From Eubacterium sp. (lineage in GTDB: Bacteria; Bacillota; Clostridia; Lachnospirales; Lachnospiraceae): a stretch of DNA of 21,853 nt. This document shows positions 14,537 through 21,393 of the stretch, piece by piece (the stretch's first letter is position 1; each line of letters begins with the position of its first letter). Where the stretch lies: assembly GCA_022776205.1 (NCBI GenBank), contig JALFIK010000108.1, positions 1 through 21,853 of the forward strand. Direction: 5' to 3'. Both the position numbers and the translations under genes were made by a program. The notes under the pieces are model-generated. The model saw nothing but the letters and a program-made list of their open reading frames with translations. It had not been told where the DNA came from and ran no database searches.

Positions 14537-14806
14537 CTATTTTTTATTTTTCTTCTCCCACTCCTGCATACATTCTTTACAGCAAAAATAATGGGAAATT
14601 CCTTCTTCATCATCCAGATGGCAGACTCCATCCTCGTCCTCATACATATTGTCAAAACAGTTCTCACAAATCACCATTCCCTCTGCCTCTGTAGCAATGA
14701 AACTGTCCATCATAGCATTGATATCCTGCAGAGTCTGCATCATATCATTAATCACCTCTGTTTTCTCTTTTATTTTCTTTTCCTCTGATTTCGATTTTGT
14801 TCCCAT
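14537..14806 (-). CDS. Small Cys-rich, probably zinc-binding protein
   Basis: I cannot name this 89-residue protein. Its basic N-terminal third (residues 1-40) is predicted helical, possibly a short coiled coil. The C-terminal half carries Cys47-x2-Cys50, Cys62 and Cys75-Cys76-x2-Cys79, with His63 and His72 nearby. This arrangement resembles treble-clef, TRASH- or MYND-like zinc modules and ends in an EWEKK tail. The middle (about 52-69) is very acidic. There is no signal peptide, so it is cytoplasmic. GGAGG precedes the ATG by about 10 nt. It starts 17 bp after the muramidase gene and is probably co-transcribed with it. A metal-binding or protein-binding adaptor is a reasonable guess only. 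Confidence 0.75.
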   Translation of the reverse strand: MGTKSKSEEKKIKEKTEVINDMMQTLQDINAMMDSFIATEAEGMVICENCFDNMYEDEDGVCHLDDEEGISHYFCCKECMQEWEKKNKK

Positions 14807-14823
14807 GAGTGGTTCCCTCCATT

Positions 14824-15828
14824 TTATTTCGTCTTTAAGGATTTTACAGAAGTATAGGAGCCGTAAACAACCCCGCCCGTAACCGGTTTTCCAAAACGGA
14901 TTTTAAAAAAATATTTTTTCTTTGATTTTATTTTCTTGTTAATATTCACATACCCTTTTTTTGCTGAGACAGTCTTATATTTCTTATAGCCGGAATTCTT
15001 TCTGGTAGAATAATATATGTAGCACTTCATCCCCCTTGTTTTCGGTCTCCAGCGAACTTTCCCTTTCTTCTTTCCAATGTTTTTTACCGAAAAGGAAGGC
15101 TTCGGAACAACCAGATAATCCAGATCTACATAACCGTTTATACCGCTGACCATTCCTCTGTTTGTCGCCTGCCACATTCCGTAGATTCCCCTGTATCCGC
15201 AGACCGGACTCCAGTGAGCAACCCAGCGCTCCCACTGATCGAATTGCGCTGTGGGTAGTTCATTCTCAAACCAGTTTTTTGTCGCAAAAATACCTGTATT
15301 GTAACCTGCCTTCTTTATTATCCCTGTAAATTTTTTCGCGATTTTCACTCTCTGAGCCGGAGTGGTATGCCTAAGAATATAAGGATCTTCCAGGTCATAA
15401 TAGACAGGATGGGTTAATTTATGGCCCCGAATCAGGCGAAGGACATGCTCCGCTTCGCTCTCTGCTTTTTTTACGCTGTCCGCATAAGAATACAGATACA
15501 CACCAAAAGGAATCCTGTTCTCCTCACAGCCTCTTACATTATTAACCCACTGCGGATCATCCTGATTGAACTGGTTCATTCCAACGCCACAACGAATAAT
15601 CGCAAAATCAATACCTGACTCTTTTACTGCCTTCCAGTCAATAATACCCTGATGAGAACTTACATCAATTCCCCTGGCATAAACGGATTTCATTTTTGTC
15701 CCATTTAAATTTGTACAGTTTGCAAAACTCTCCCGGGCATATCCGGAAACGGAAGATAAAACCATAATTGACACTGCAAAAGTGAAAAGAAAAAATTTCT
15801 TTCTGTTTTTTTTCATCCATTTCTTCAT
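14824..15828 (-). CDS. Secreted GH25 muramidase (lysozyme) with C-terminal FN3-like domain
   Basis: The enzyme cleaves the beta-1,4 bond between N-acetylmuramic acid and N-acetylglucosamine in peptidoglycan. The 334-residue precursor has a basic start and signal peptide (about residues 1-31, hydrophobic core 11-28). The GH25 barrel (about 48-242) has GIDVSSHQGIIDW with Asp55, the YYDLED motif with Asp145 and Glu147, and the C-terminal YVDLDYLV strand. Residues 245-334 form a very lysine-rich fibronectin-type-III-like domain that may bind acidic wall polymers. No phage lysis genes are nearby and a signal peptide is present, so a host wall-remodelling enzyme is likelier than a prophage endolysin. 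GGGAG lies before the ATG. The promoter is at 15878-15907. Confidence 0.93.
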   Translation of the reverse strand: MKKWMKKNRKKFFLFTFAVSIMVLSSVSGYARESFANCTNLNGTKMKSVYARGIDVSSHQGIIDWKAVKESGIDFAIIRCGVGMNQFNQDDPQWVNNVRGCEENRIPFGVYLYSYADSVKKAESEAEHVLRLIRGHKLTHPVYYDLEDPYILRHTTPAQRVKIAKKFTGIIKKAGYNTGIFATKNWFENELPTAQFDQWERWVAHWSPVCGYRGIYGMWQATNRGMVSGINGYVDLDYLVVPKPSFSVKNIGKKKGKVRWRPKTRGMKCYIYYSTRKNSGYKKYKTVSAKKGYVNINKKIKSKKKYFFKIRFGKPVTGGVVYGSYTSVKSLKTK

Positions 15829-15877
15829 TCCTGTATTCTCCCTATGAACAACTTAAATATTACGTTTGTCAGATTTT

Positions 15878-15907
15878 ATTTTAACGGTTACCGACAAAAA
15901 AGGTCAA
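15878..15907 (-). promoter_or_regulatory. Predicted promoter of the muramidase unit
   Basis: TTGACC (15902-15907) and TAAAAT (15878-15883) on the minus strand are 18 bp apart; TTAAAA one base earlier gives 17 bp. The spacer holds the small palindrome CGGT-A-ACCG, so a regulator could bind between the boxes. Confidence 0.65.
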
Positions 15908-15936
15908 CGGAAAAAAACATCATTTCATTTTTCCGT
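15907..15936. repeat. 9-bp inverted repeat overlapping the muramidase -35 region
   Basis: ACGGAAAAA (15907-15915) and TTTTTCCGT (15928-15936) flank 12 bp. One arm abuts the TTGACC box, so the repeat is well placed as an activator or repressor site. It lacks a T tail and is not a terminator in its own right. Confidence 0.45.
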
Positions 15937-15950
15937 AATTTCATGCAAAA

Positions 15951-15962
15951 TTTACCGGTAAA
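15951..15962. repeat. TTTACCGGTAAA 12-bp perfect palindrome
   Basis: This perfect 12-bp palindrome lies between the phosphotransacylase terminator and the muramidase promoter, about 45 bp upstream of the -35 box. It could be an operator. No regulator is known to me for it. Confidence 0.4.
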
Positions 15963-15970
15963 GAAAATCA

Positions 15971-15996
15971 GCCTGCAGATAATAATATCTGCAGGC
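15971..15996 (-). terminator. Terminator of the phosphotransacylase gene
   Basis: GCCTGCAGATA (15971-15981) and TATCTGCAGGC (15986-15996) form an 11-bp perfect stem with a 4-nt loop. The minus-strand transcript continues TGATTTTC, a short interrupted T tract. It lies 16 bp after the gene's stop. Confidence 0.85.
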
Positions 15997-16012
15997 CAAA
16001 AATTCTTTCAAA

Positions 16013-16945
16013 TTATTTTCTCTTATATTTATCTGTCTGAGCAAGAGTCGCACAAGCCGCAAGAGATAAATATGACTGTTCTTTCGAATCACTTCTGGAG
16101 GTGATTGCAATCGGAATCTTAGCACCAACAATAATACCACAGCTGACAGCCTTGGCATTCATCCGAAGAACCTTAATCAGCAGATTGCCCGCAATCAGAT
16201 TTGGAACAACAATTCCGTCAAACTCTCCACAATACGGACAGTCAAAGTTTTTAAGACGAGCAGCTTCCTTACTGATAATTAAATCGTAGGAAATCGGTCC
16301 CACAAGATTACATCTGGCAAACGGCTCCTCATTCTGCTCATTCACAAGAGTCTGTGCCTCCACAGTATCTCTCATATGGAAACTCGGTTTCTCCACAAGG
16401 GAAAGCAGTGCAATATTCGGATCTTCAATACCAAATAAATTCAGTGCACGAACCATATTTTGAATGACAATCTTTCTCTGCTCCACAGACGGCTCTACCA
16501 GAATAGTTGAATCTGATATTGATAATAATCTGTCATAATCCGGCACCTTCGCAATCACAACATACGTCATGAGTCCAGCTTCATCCACAAGATGATTTCC
16601 TTTATTAAGCACAGGCATGAGGAAGTCTCTTGTCTGCGTATTACCTCTCATAAGAACGTCCGCCTTACCCGCCAGAATCATTTCGATGGAATACTGCACC
16701 ACATTCACATCATCAGAAACCGGCTGAAGATCATAACTCCTGTCTGCTAAACCAAGATTCTCAAGCATCGCTTTGATTCGCTTCAGATTTCCGACAAGAA
16801 TTGGCTCCACGAAACCTTCTTCCTGTGCTTCAAATGCACCAAGCAGAATATTTTCCACATCGGCTCCGGCAATCACTACACGAATCGGTTTATCTATCGC
16901 CTTTGCTTTTTCAACAATAATGTCGAAATCGTGTTCATAACCCAT
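16013..16945 (-). CDS. Phosphate butyryl/acetyltransferase family protein
   Basis: The enzyme should convert acyl-CoA and phosphate to acyl-phosphate and CoA, for ATP formation by an acyl kinase. The 310-residue length fits phosphate butyryltransferase (about 300). Family motifs include DVLMRGNTQTRDFLMPVLNK (96-115), the EQRKIVIQNMV helix (155-165), the VPNLIAGN loop (247-254) and the conserved GAKIPIAITSRSDS (274-287). The loop before the VPNLIAGN motif, usually a VAGDAD-type sequence, is here FDCPYCGEFDG (234-244) with a Cys236-x2-Cys239 pair. That is unusual for the family as I know it. No butyrate kinase gene adjoins it. Preference for butyryl, acetyl or branched acyl groups cannot be told, so the symbol is withheld. 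AGGAGG lies 11 nt before the ATG. A promoter and a terminator frame it as a single-gene unit. Confidence 0.87.
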   Translation of the reverse strand: MGYEHDFDIIVEKAKAIDKPIRVVIAGADVENILLGAFEAQEEGFVEPILVGNLKRIKAMLENLGLADRSYDLQPVSDDVNVVQYSIEMILAGKADVLMRGNTQTRDFLMPVLNKGNHLVDEAGLMTYVVIAKVPDYDRLLSISDSTILVEPSVEQRKIVIQNMVRALNLFGIEDPNIALLSLVEKPSFHMRDTVEAQTLVNEQNEEPFARCNLVGPISYDLIISKEAARLKNFDCPYCGEFDGIVVPNLIAGNLLIKVLRMNAKAVSCGIIVGAKIPIAITSRSDSKEQSYLSLAACATLAQTDKYKRK

Positions 16946-16983
16946 ATTCCCTATTTCCTCCTTTATAAGTATGTCTATATTTT

Positions 16984-17011
16984 ATCATAGTTTTCGGGCT
17001 CTTCCCAGCAA
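16984..17011 (-). promoter_or_regulatory. Possible promoter of the phosphotransacylase gene
   Basis: TTGCTG (17006-17011) and TATGAT (16984-16989) on the minus strand are 16 bp apart, about 40 bp before the start. An A+T-only inverted repeat (17021-17029 and 17036-17044, 9-bp arms) overlaps the stop of the pyrophosphatase gene and is followed by six T residues. It may act as a weak terminator. Confidence 0.5.
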
Positions 17012-17034
17012 AAAATGTAATTTATTTTAATATT

Positions 17035-19023
17035 CTAAAATAAACCACCAATTTTAAGGAATAAAGGAGCAAATACAAGGGAAACAACAGTCATCAATTT
17101 AATCAGAATGTTAATGGATGGACCTGATGTATCTTTGAAAGGATCTCCGACTGTATCCCCGACAACTGCCGCATGATGAGCTTCACTGCCCTTTCCACCG
17201 TGATTTCCATCTTCAATGTATTTCTTGGCATTATCCCACGCTCCACCGGAATTGGACATGAAAATCGCCATCATTACACCGGTTACTAATGCACCGGCAA
17301 GAAGTCCGCCCAGAGCATCCGGTCCAAGAACCACACCGATAAATACCGGGGCAAGCACTGCCATCACACCAGGAAGAAGCATCTCCTTTAAAGCTGCCTG
17401 CGTAGAAATTGCAACGCAGGAATTGTAATCCGGTTTTCCGGTTCCTTCAAGAATACCAGGAATCGTTCTGAACTGCCTTCTGACTTCCTCAATCATCTTA
17501 TATGCTGCTTTCGATACAGAATCCATGGTAAATGCTGAGAAAAGGAATGGCAGCATACCACCGATAAACATACCGACAATTACTTTATAGTCAAGAAGAT
17601 TAATACCTTTTTTAAATAAGCCGACTGCCTGTGCATAAGATACGAATAACGCAAGGGCAGTAAGGGCTGCAGAGCCGATGGCAAATCCCTTACCCATGGC
17701 TGCAGTTGTATTTCCTACCGCATCCAGTTTATCCGTGATCTTACGAACGCCCGAAGGAAGTCCGGACATCTCTGCAATACCACCGGCATTATCTGCAATC
17801 GGACCATAAGCATCAACGGCAACTGTGATACCCGTTGTGGAAAGCATTCCAACCGCTGCCAGAGCAATCCCGTAAAGCCCGCTGAAGGAATAAGCTCCGA
17901 GGATACCAATGGCAATCAGGATAATCGGGACTGCTGTTGACTGCATTCCAACTGCAATACCACTGATTACGGTTGTGGCCGGGCCGGTTTCTGACTGCTG
18001 GGCAATTTTCTGAACAAAACGATAATCTCCGGAAGTATAAATTTCAGTTACAACACCGATGATCAGACCGACAACAAGACCAAAGATAATTGCAATTGCT
18101 TCCCTGAAGCTGTTAAAGAACAGCTTACTTAAAATAAGCGAACCAATCATCACAACAACAGCGGAAGAATAACTTCCAAATTTAAGAGCCTTGTGCGGAC
18201 TGGAGTTCTCGTCACCTTTTACGAAGAAGCATCCGATTACAGATGCCAGTATTCCCAGTGCTGCAATAACAAGCGGGAAAATTGCTCCGCTTTCTTTTGC
18301 ATAAACAACACCAAGAGTGATTGCAGAAACAAGAGAACCAACATAGGATTCAAATAAGTCTGCTCCCATTCCGGCAACATCACCGACATTATCACCAACG
18401 TTATCTGCAATTACTGCAGGATTACGAGGGTCATCCTCAGGGATTCCTGCCTCAACCTTACCAACAAGGTCCGCACCCACATCGGCAGCTTTCGTATAAA
18501 TACCACCACCAACCCGGGCAAAAAGTGCAATGGAAGAAGCTCCCAGGGAAAAACCGGAAAGAACATCCGGATTTTTGGTGATCATGTAAACCATACCGGC
18601 ACCGAAAAGTCCGAATCCCACGACACACATTCCCATAACTGCTCCACCGGAAAATGCAATAGACAGTGCTTTATTCATTCCACTATCCTTTGCTGCAGCT
18701 GCTGTTCTTGTATTAGCCTTCGTTGCAACATTCATTCCGATATAACCGGCTGCCGTTGAAAAGAGTGCTCCGACAAGGAAACAGACAGCGGTTACCCAGC
18801 TTCCGATACCAATCCCGATCAGCACAAATAAAACTGCAATAAAAATTACAAGAATCTTATACTCCGCTGTAAGAAAAGCTTTCGCTCCTTCGTGAATAAA
18901 TGCGGAAATTTCTTTCATTCTGTCTGTTCCTGCATCCTGTCTTGAGACTTTCCGTGTTAAGTAAAATGCAAAAAGTAATGCACAGATACCCAAAATAGGA
19001 GCAAGATAAATTAATTGTTCCAT
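17035..19023 (-). CDS. hppA: K+-dependent membrane-bound (ion-pumping) pyrophosphatase
   Basis: This polytopic enzyme couples pyrophosphate hydrolysis to H+ and/or Na+ export. The true start is the ATG at 19023 (662 residues): AGGAGG lies 6 nt before it, and the protein then begins directly with the first membrane helix (MEQLIYLAPILG). The longer open frame to 19212 only adds a polar, Asn-rich leader. Hydrolytic-site motifs are DVGADLVGKVE (181-191) and DNVGDNVGD (207-215), with a late DTVGDPFKDTSGP. The sequence GNTTAAMGKGF (from residue 437) has Ala where K+-independent enzymes have Lys, so K+-dependent activity is predicted. About 16 membrane helices are expected in the family. Whether Na+ or H+ is pumped is not decided from sequence by eye. 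It is a single gene after a long leader. Confidence 0.95.
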   Translation of the reverse strand: MEQLIYLAPILGICALLFAFYLTRKVSRQDAGTDRMKEISAFIHEGAKAFLTAEYKILVIFIAVLFVLIGIGIGSWVTAVCFLVGALFSTAAGYIGMNVATKANTRTAAAAKDSGMNKALSIAFSGGAVMGMCVVGFGLFGAGMVYMITKNPDVLSGFSLGASSIALFARVGGGIYTKAADVGADLVGKVEAGIPEDDPRNPAVIADNVGDNVGDVAGMGADLFESYVGSLVSAITLGVVYAKESGAIFPLVIAALGILASVIGCFFVKGDENSSPHKALKFGSYSSAVVVMIGSLILSKLFFNSFREAIAIIFGLVVGLIIGVVTEIYTSGDYRFVQKIAQQSETGPATTVISGIAVGMQSTAVPIILIAIGILGAYSFSGLYGIALAAVGMLSTTGITVAVDAYGPIADNAGGIAEMSGLPSGVRKITDKLDAVGNTTAAMGKGFAIGSAALTALALFVSYAQAVGLFKKGINLLDYKVIVGMFIGGMLPFLFSAFTMDSVSKAAYKMIEEVRRQFRTIPGILEGTGKPDYNSCVAISTQAALKEMLLPGVMAVLAPVFIGVVLGPDALGGLLAGALVTGVMMAIFMSNSGGAWDNAKKYIEDGNHGGKGSEAHHAAVVGDTVGDPFKDTSGPSINILIKLMTVVSLVFAPLFLKIGGLF

Positions 19024-19320
19024 ACTCATCCTCCTGTTACTTATTTTTCTTAATGAAATGTTAATGTTATTATGTAGAATATACTTTTGTTTGTAAATGT
19101 TATTTGTTGGTGTAAATAAATGTTTTAACGTTTTTTCTTGTTTTCTGAGTATATTTTTTGTGTTCTGCCGGTAAAAAATTTCATTCCCGTCAAATCCACT
19201 TTGTTTTTTCACTTTTTGTTTTTCATTTGAAAGTGTTTGTTCTTTATTTTATACAATATGTTTTAAGAATAAGAAAGGAGAAAGTGATTGTTCCACTTTC
19301 TCCGTCCATTTTCTATTTTC
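19024..19320 (-). promoter_or_regulatory. hppA leader region, G-poor in the transcript
   Basis: The 297 bp between aspS and hppA hold the aspS terminator (19277-19303) and then about 240 bp of A+T-rich leader. In 19041-19160 the transcribed strand has only five G in 120 nt, so the RNA would be almost unstructured. A possible promoter on the minus strand is TTTACA with CATAAT 17 bp downstream, within about 60 bp of the start codon. A TTGACG element farther upstream (near 19197) has no convincing -10 partner. No riboswitch was recognised. Confidence 0.45.
19277..19303 (-). terminator. aspS terminator
   Basis: GGAGAAAGTG (19277-19286) and CACTTTCTCC (19294-19303) form a 10-bp stem with a 7-nt loop. 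On the minus strand it continues into TTTCTTATTCTT. It lies 17 bp after the aspS stop. Confidence 0.85.
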
Positions 19321-21072
19321 TTACTTTCGTACCTTAATATGCACTTCACGAAGCTGCATTTCTGAAACTTCATTTGGCGCACCGCACATAACATCCTGCG
19401 CATTTCCATTCATCGGGAACGGAATTACTTCACGAATATTCTCCTCATTGCGAAGGAGCATGATCATACGGTCAACCCCCGGTGCCATTCCTGCATGAGG
19501 TGGCGCGCCATACTGGAACGCATTGTACAGGGCACCAAACTTTTCTTTTAAATCCTCCTCGGTATATCCTGCAATCTCAAATGCTTTGATCATAATATCA
19601 AGATTATGATTTCTTACCGCTCCGGAAGAGAGTTCCACACCATTGCACACAATATCATACTGATAAGCGAGAATATCAAGCGGATCTTCATTGAGGAGTG
19701 CATCAAGGCCACCCTGTGGCATGGAAAACGGATTATGGGTAAATATAATTTTTCCTGCTTCTTCATCATATTCATACATTGGGAAATCATTGATAAAGCA
19801 GAAACGGTATGCATCTTTCTCCAGAAGATCAAGTCTTCTTCCGAGTTCATCCCTGAGCTGTCCGGCATATAATGCAGCCTGCTTTTCCTTATCTGCGATA
19901 AAGAAGATCGTATCTCCAGCCGAAAGTCCGGCAATTTCACGAATCTCACTCTTCATATCATCCGGAATAAATTTATCAATTGGGCCCTTATAGCTCAAAT
20001 CTTCTTTTACCTCCAGATAACCAAGTCCTCCCATTCCGATGGATGTGGCAAATTTCAGAAGTTTTTCGTGAAAGCCCTTGGACATCTTACTGGAAACTTT
20101 GATAGCACGCACAGTCTGTCCATGGAACGGCTTGAATGTGCATCTTTGGAAGAAGTCAGTCACATCCACGATTCGAAGCGGATTTCTGAGATCCGGTTTG
20201 TCCGTACCAAATTCCAGCATAGCCTGTTTGTAGCTGATGACCGGATATGGTGCCTTCGTCACCTTGCTCCCTTTTGGCGCAAATTTCTCAAATGTTGCCG
20301 TGAGCACTTCTTCACCTACCCGGAACACATCCTCCTGAGTTGCAAAGCTCATCTCAAAATCAAGCTGATAAAATTCTCCCGGAGAACGGTCAGCTCTTGC
20401 ATCCTCATCACGGAAGCATGGGGCAATCTGAAAATATTTATCGAATCCGGATACCATGAGCAGCTGTTTATACTGCTGTGGTGCCTGTGGAAGAGCATAA
20501 AACTTTCCTTTATATTTTCTGGAAGGAACAATGTAATCCCTCGCACCTTCCGGAGAGGAAGCACACAGAATTGGAGTCTGGATTTCCAGAAATCCCATTT
20601 CTGTCATTTTCTGTCTCAAAAAACTGATCACTTTGGAACGGAAAATCATGTTATCTTTTACCTTCTTATTCCGAAGATCAAGATATCGATATTTCAAACG
20701 GACGTTTTCATGATTTTCCTTTGAAGTAACAATTTCAAAAGGAAGCTGTTTGTAAACTTTTCCGAGAATCTCAACTTTATGGGCTTCCAGTTCGATGGTT
20801 CCTGTCGGAATCTTCGGATTGTAAGTTTCTTCATCTCGGTGTTCAATCAACCCTTCTAAGGAAATACAATCTTCTTTATTAATTCCATCCAGTAATGAGG
20901 TGTCTCTCATTACAACCTGAAGAACTCCATACATGTCTCTTAAATCAATGAATGAAACCCCGCCGTGATCCCGGATATTCTCTACCCATCCGGCAACCCG
21001 GACAGTTTCTCCCACGTTTTCTTCACTGATCATATCAAGAGTTCTGTCTCTGTAAATGTTTGATATGTTCAT
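19321..21072 (-). CDS. aspS: Aspartyl-tRNA synthetase, probably non-discriminating
   Basis: AspRS charges tRNA-Asp, and in non-discriminating forms also tRNA-Asn, with aspartate. The 583-residue bacterial-type protein has an OB-fold anticodon-binding domain (about 20-105), motif 1 (about 155-170), PEGARDY (174-180), motif 2 FRDEDARADRS (220-230), the bacterial GAD insertion (about 290-410) and motif 3 GAPPHAGMAPGVDRMIMLL (522-540) with Arg535. The anticodon domain reads RDHGG (34-38). E. coli AspRS, which is discriminating, has RDLG here, and the His form is associated with non-discriminating bacterial AspRS as I recall. This agrees with the Asn specifier of its T-box. AGGAG lies 6 nt before the ATG. 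No gatCAB or asnS is in the window. Enzyme identity is firm; tRNA specificity is inferred. Confidence 0.96.
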   Translation of the reverse strand: MNISNIYRDRTLDMISEENVGETVRVAGWVENIRDHGGVSFIDLRDMYGVLQVVMRDTSLLDGINKEDCISLEGLIEHRDEETYNPKIPTGTIELEAHKVEILGKVYKQLPFEIVTSKENHENVRLKYRYLDLRNKKVKDNMIFRSKVISFLRQKMTEMGFLEIQTPILCASSPEGARDYIVPSRKYKGKFYALPQAPQQYKQLLMVSGFDKYFQIAPCFRDEDARADRSPGEFYQLDFEMSFATQEDVFRVGEEVLTATFEKFAPKGSKVTKAPYPVISYKQAMLEFGTDKPDLRNPLRIVDVTDFFQRCTFKPFHGQTVRAIKVSSKMSKGFHEKLLKFATSIGMGGLGYLEVKEDLSYKGPIDKFIPDDMKSEIREIAGLSAGDTIFFIADKEKQAALYAGQLRDELGRRLDLLEKDAYRFCFINDFPMYEYDEEAGKIIFTHNPFSMPQGGLDALLNEDPLDILAYQYDIVCNGVELSSGAVRNHNLDIMIKAFEIAGYTEEDLKEKFGALYNAFQYGAPPHAGMAPGVDRMIMLLRNEENIREVIPFPMNGNAQDVMCGAPNEVSEMQLREVHIKVRK

Positions 21073-21091
21073 TTCTTTCTCCTCTCAAAAT

Positions 21092-21336
21092 AAAAAACGT
21101 CCTGAACTATATCAGTTCAGGACGAAACATTCCGCGGTACCACCTGAATTACTGTCAAAAAACAGTCTCTCAACTAACCTCTTCCCTGTCTAACGCACAG
21201 CATACGGCGCACCTACTTACAAAAAATGTGTTCAGATTGCAGCTGATAAAGTGTTATTCTCATCGATTCATTCTGCAGGATTCTCAGCACCCCCACTCTC
21301 TGTAAGCGATAATTGATGATACTTCTCTTCGTCATG
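21092..21336 (-). promoter_or_regulatory. T-box riboswitch of aspS, specifier AAC (Asn)
   Basis: Uncharged tRNA pairs with the specifier and the antiterminator bulge and prevents termination before aspS. Stem I begins near GACGAAGAG (21325-21333), and its lower helix pairs with the segment around 21245-21253. The specifier loop has AGTA on the 5' side and GAAT-AAC-A on the 3' side. The same offset in B. subtilis glyQS (GAAA-GGC-A) makes AAC (21253-21255) the specifier, an Asn codon. A stem III hairpin (ACTGT/ACAGT) follows. The T-box motif AGGTGGTACCGCGG is at 21132-21145. The terminator stem CGTCCTGAACT/AGTTCAGGACG (21098-21124) ends in six T. The leader occupies nearly all of the 321 bp between eutL and aspS. 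Confidence 0.93.
21098..21124 (-). terminator. T-box terminator hairpin
   Basis: An 11-bp perfect stem with a 5-nt loop is followed by six T (21092-21097) on the minus strand. Its 5' arm lies just after the T-box motif, as required for the antiterminator switch. It also serves to stop read-through from eutL. Confidence 0.92.
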
Positions 21337-21357
21337 GCTTTTAAAAAATTCTTTGTT

Positions 21358-21386
21358 AGTTTAACACAATGCAAAAGAAATGTCCA
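21358..21386 (-). promoter_or_regulatory. Predicted aspS/T-box promoter
   Basis: TGGACA (21381-21386) and TAAACT (21358-21363) on the minus strand are 17 bp apart, placing the start about 15-20 nt before stem I of the T-box. The -35 box begins 7 bp after the eutL stop, leaving no room for an eutL terminator. Confidence 0.6.
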
Positions 21387-21393
21387 GATTTTT

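Noticed and set aside
14824..15828. Prophage endolysin
   Set aside because: The GH25 protein has a signal peptide, its own host-type promoter and no holin, tail or integrase genes around it.
19024..19212. 63-codon N-terminal extension of the pyrophosphatase
   Set aside because: AGGAGG lies just before the ATG at 19023; the extension is polar, Asn-rich leader sequence. The ATG at 19029 abuts the ribosome site and is too close.
20068..20724. 218-residue open frame antisense to aspS
   Set aside because: It is a shadow of the well-supported aspS frame, has no family motif and no ribosome site.
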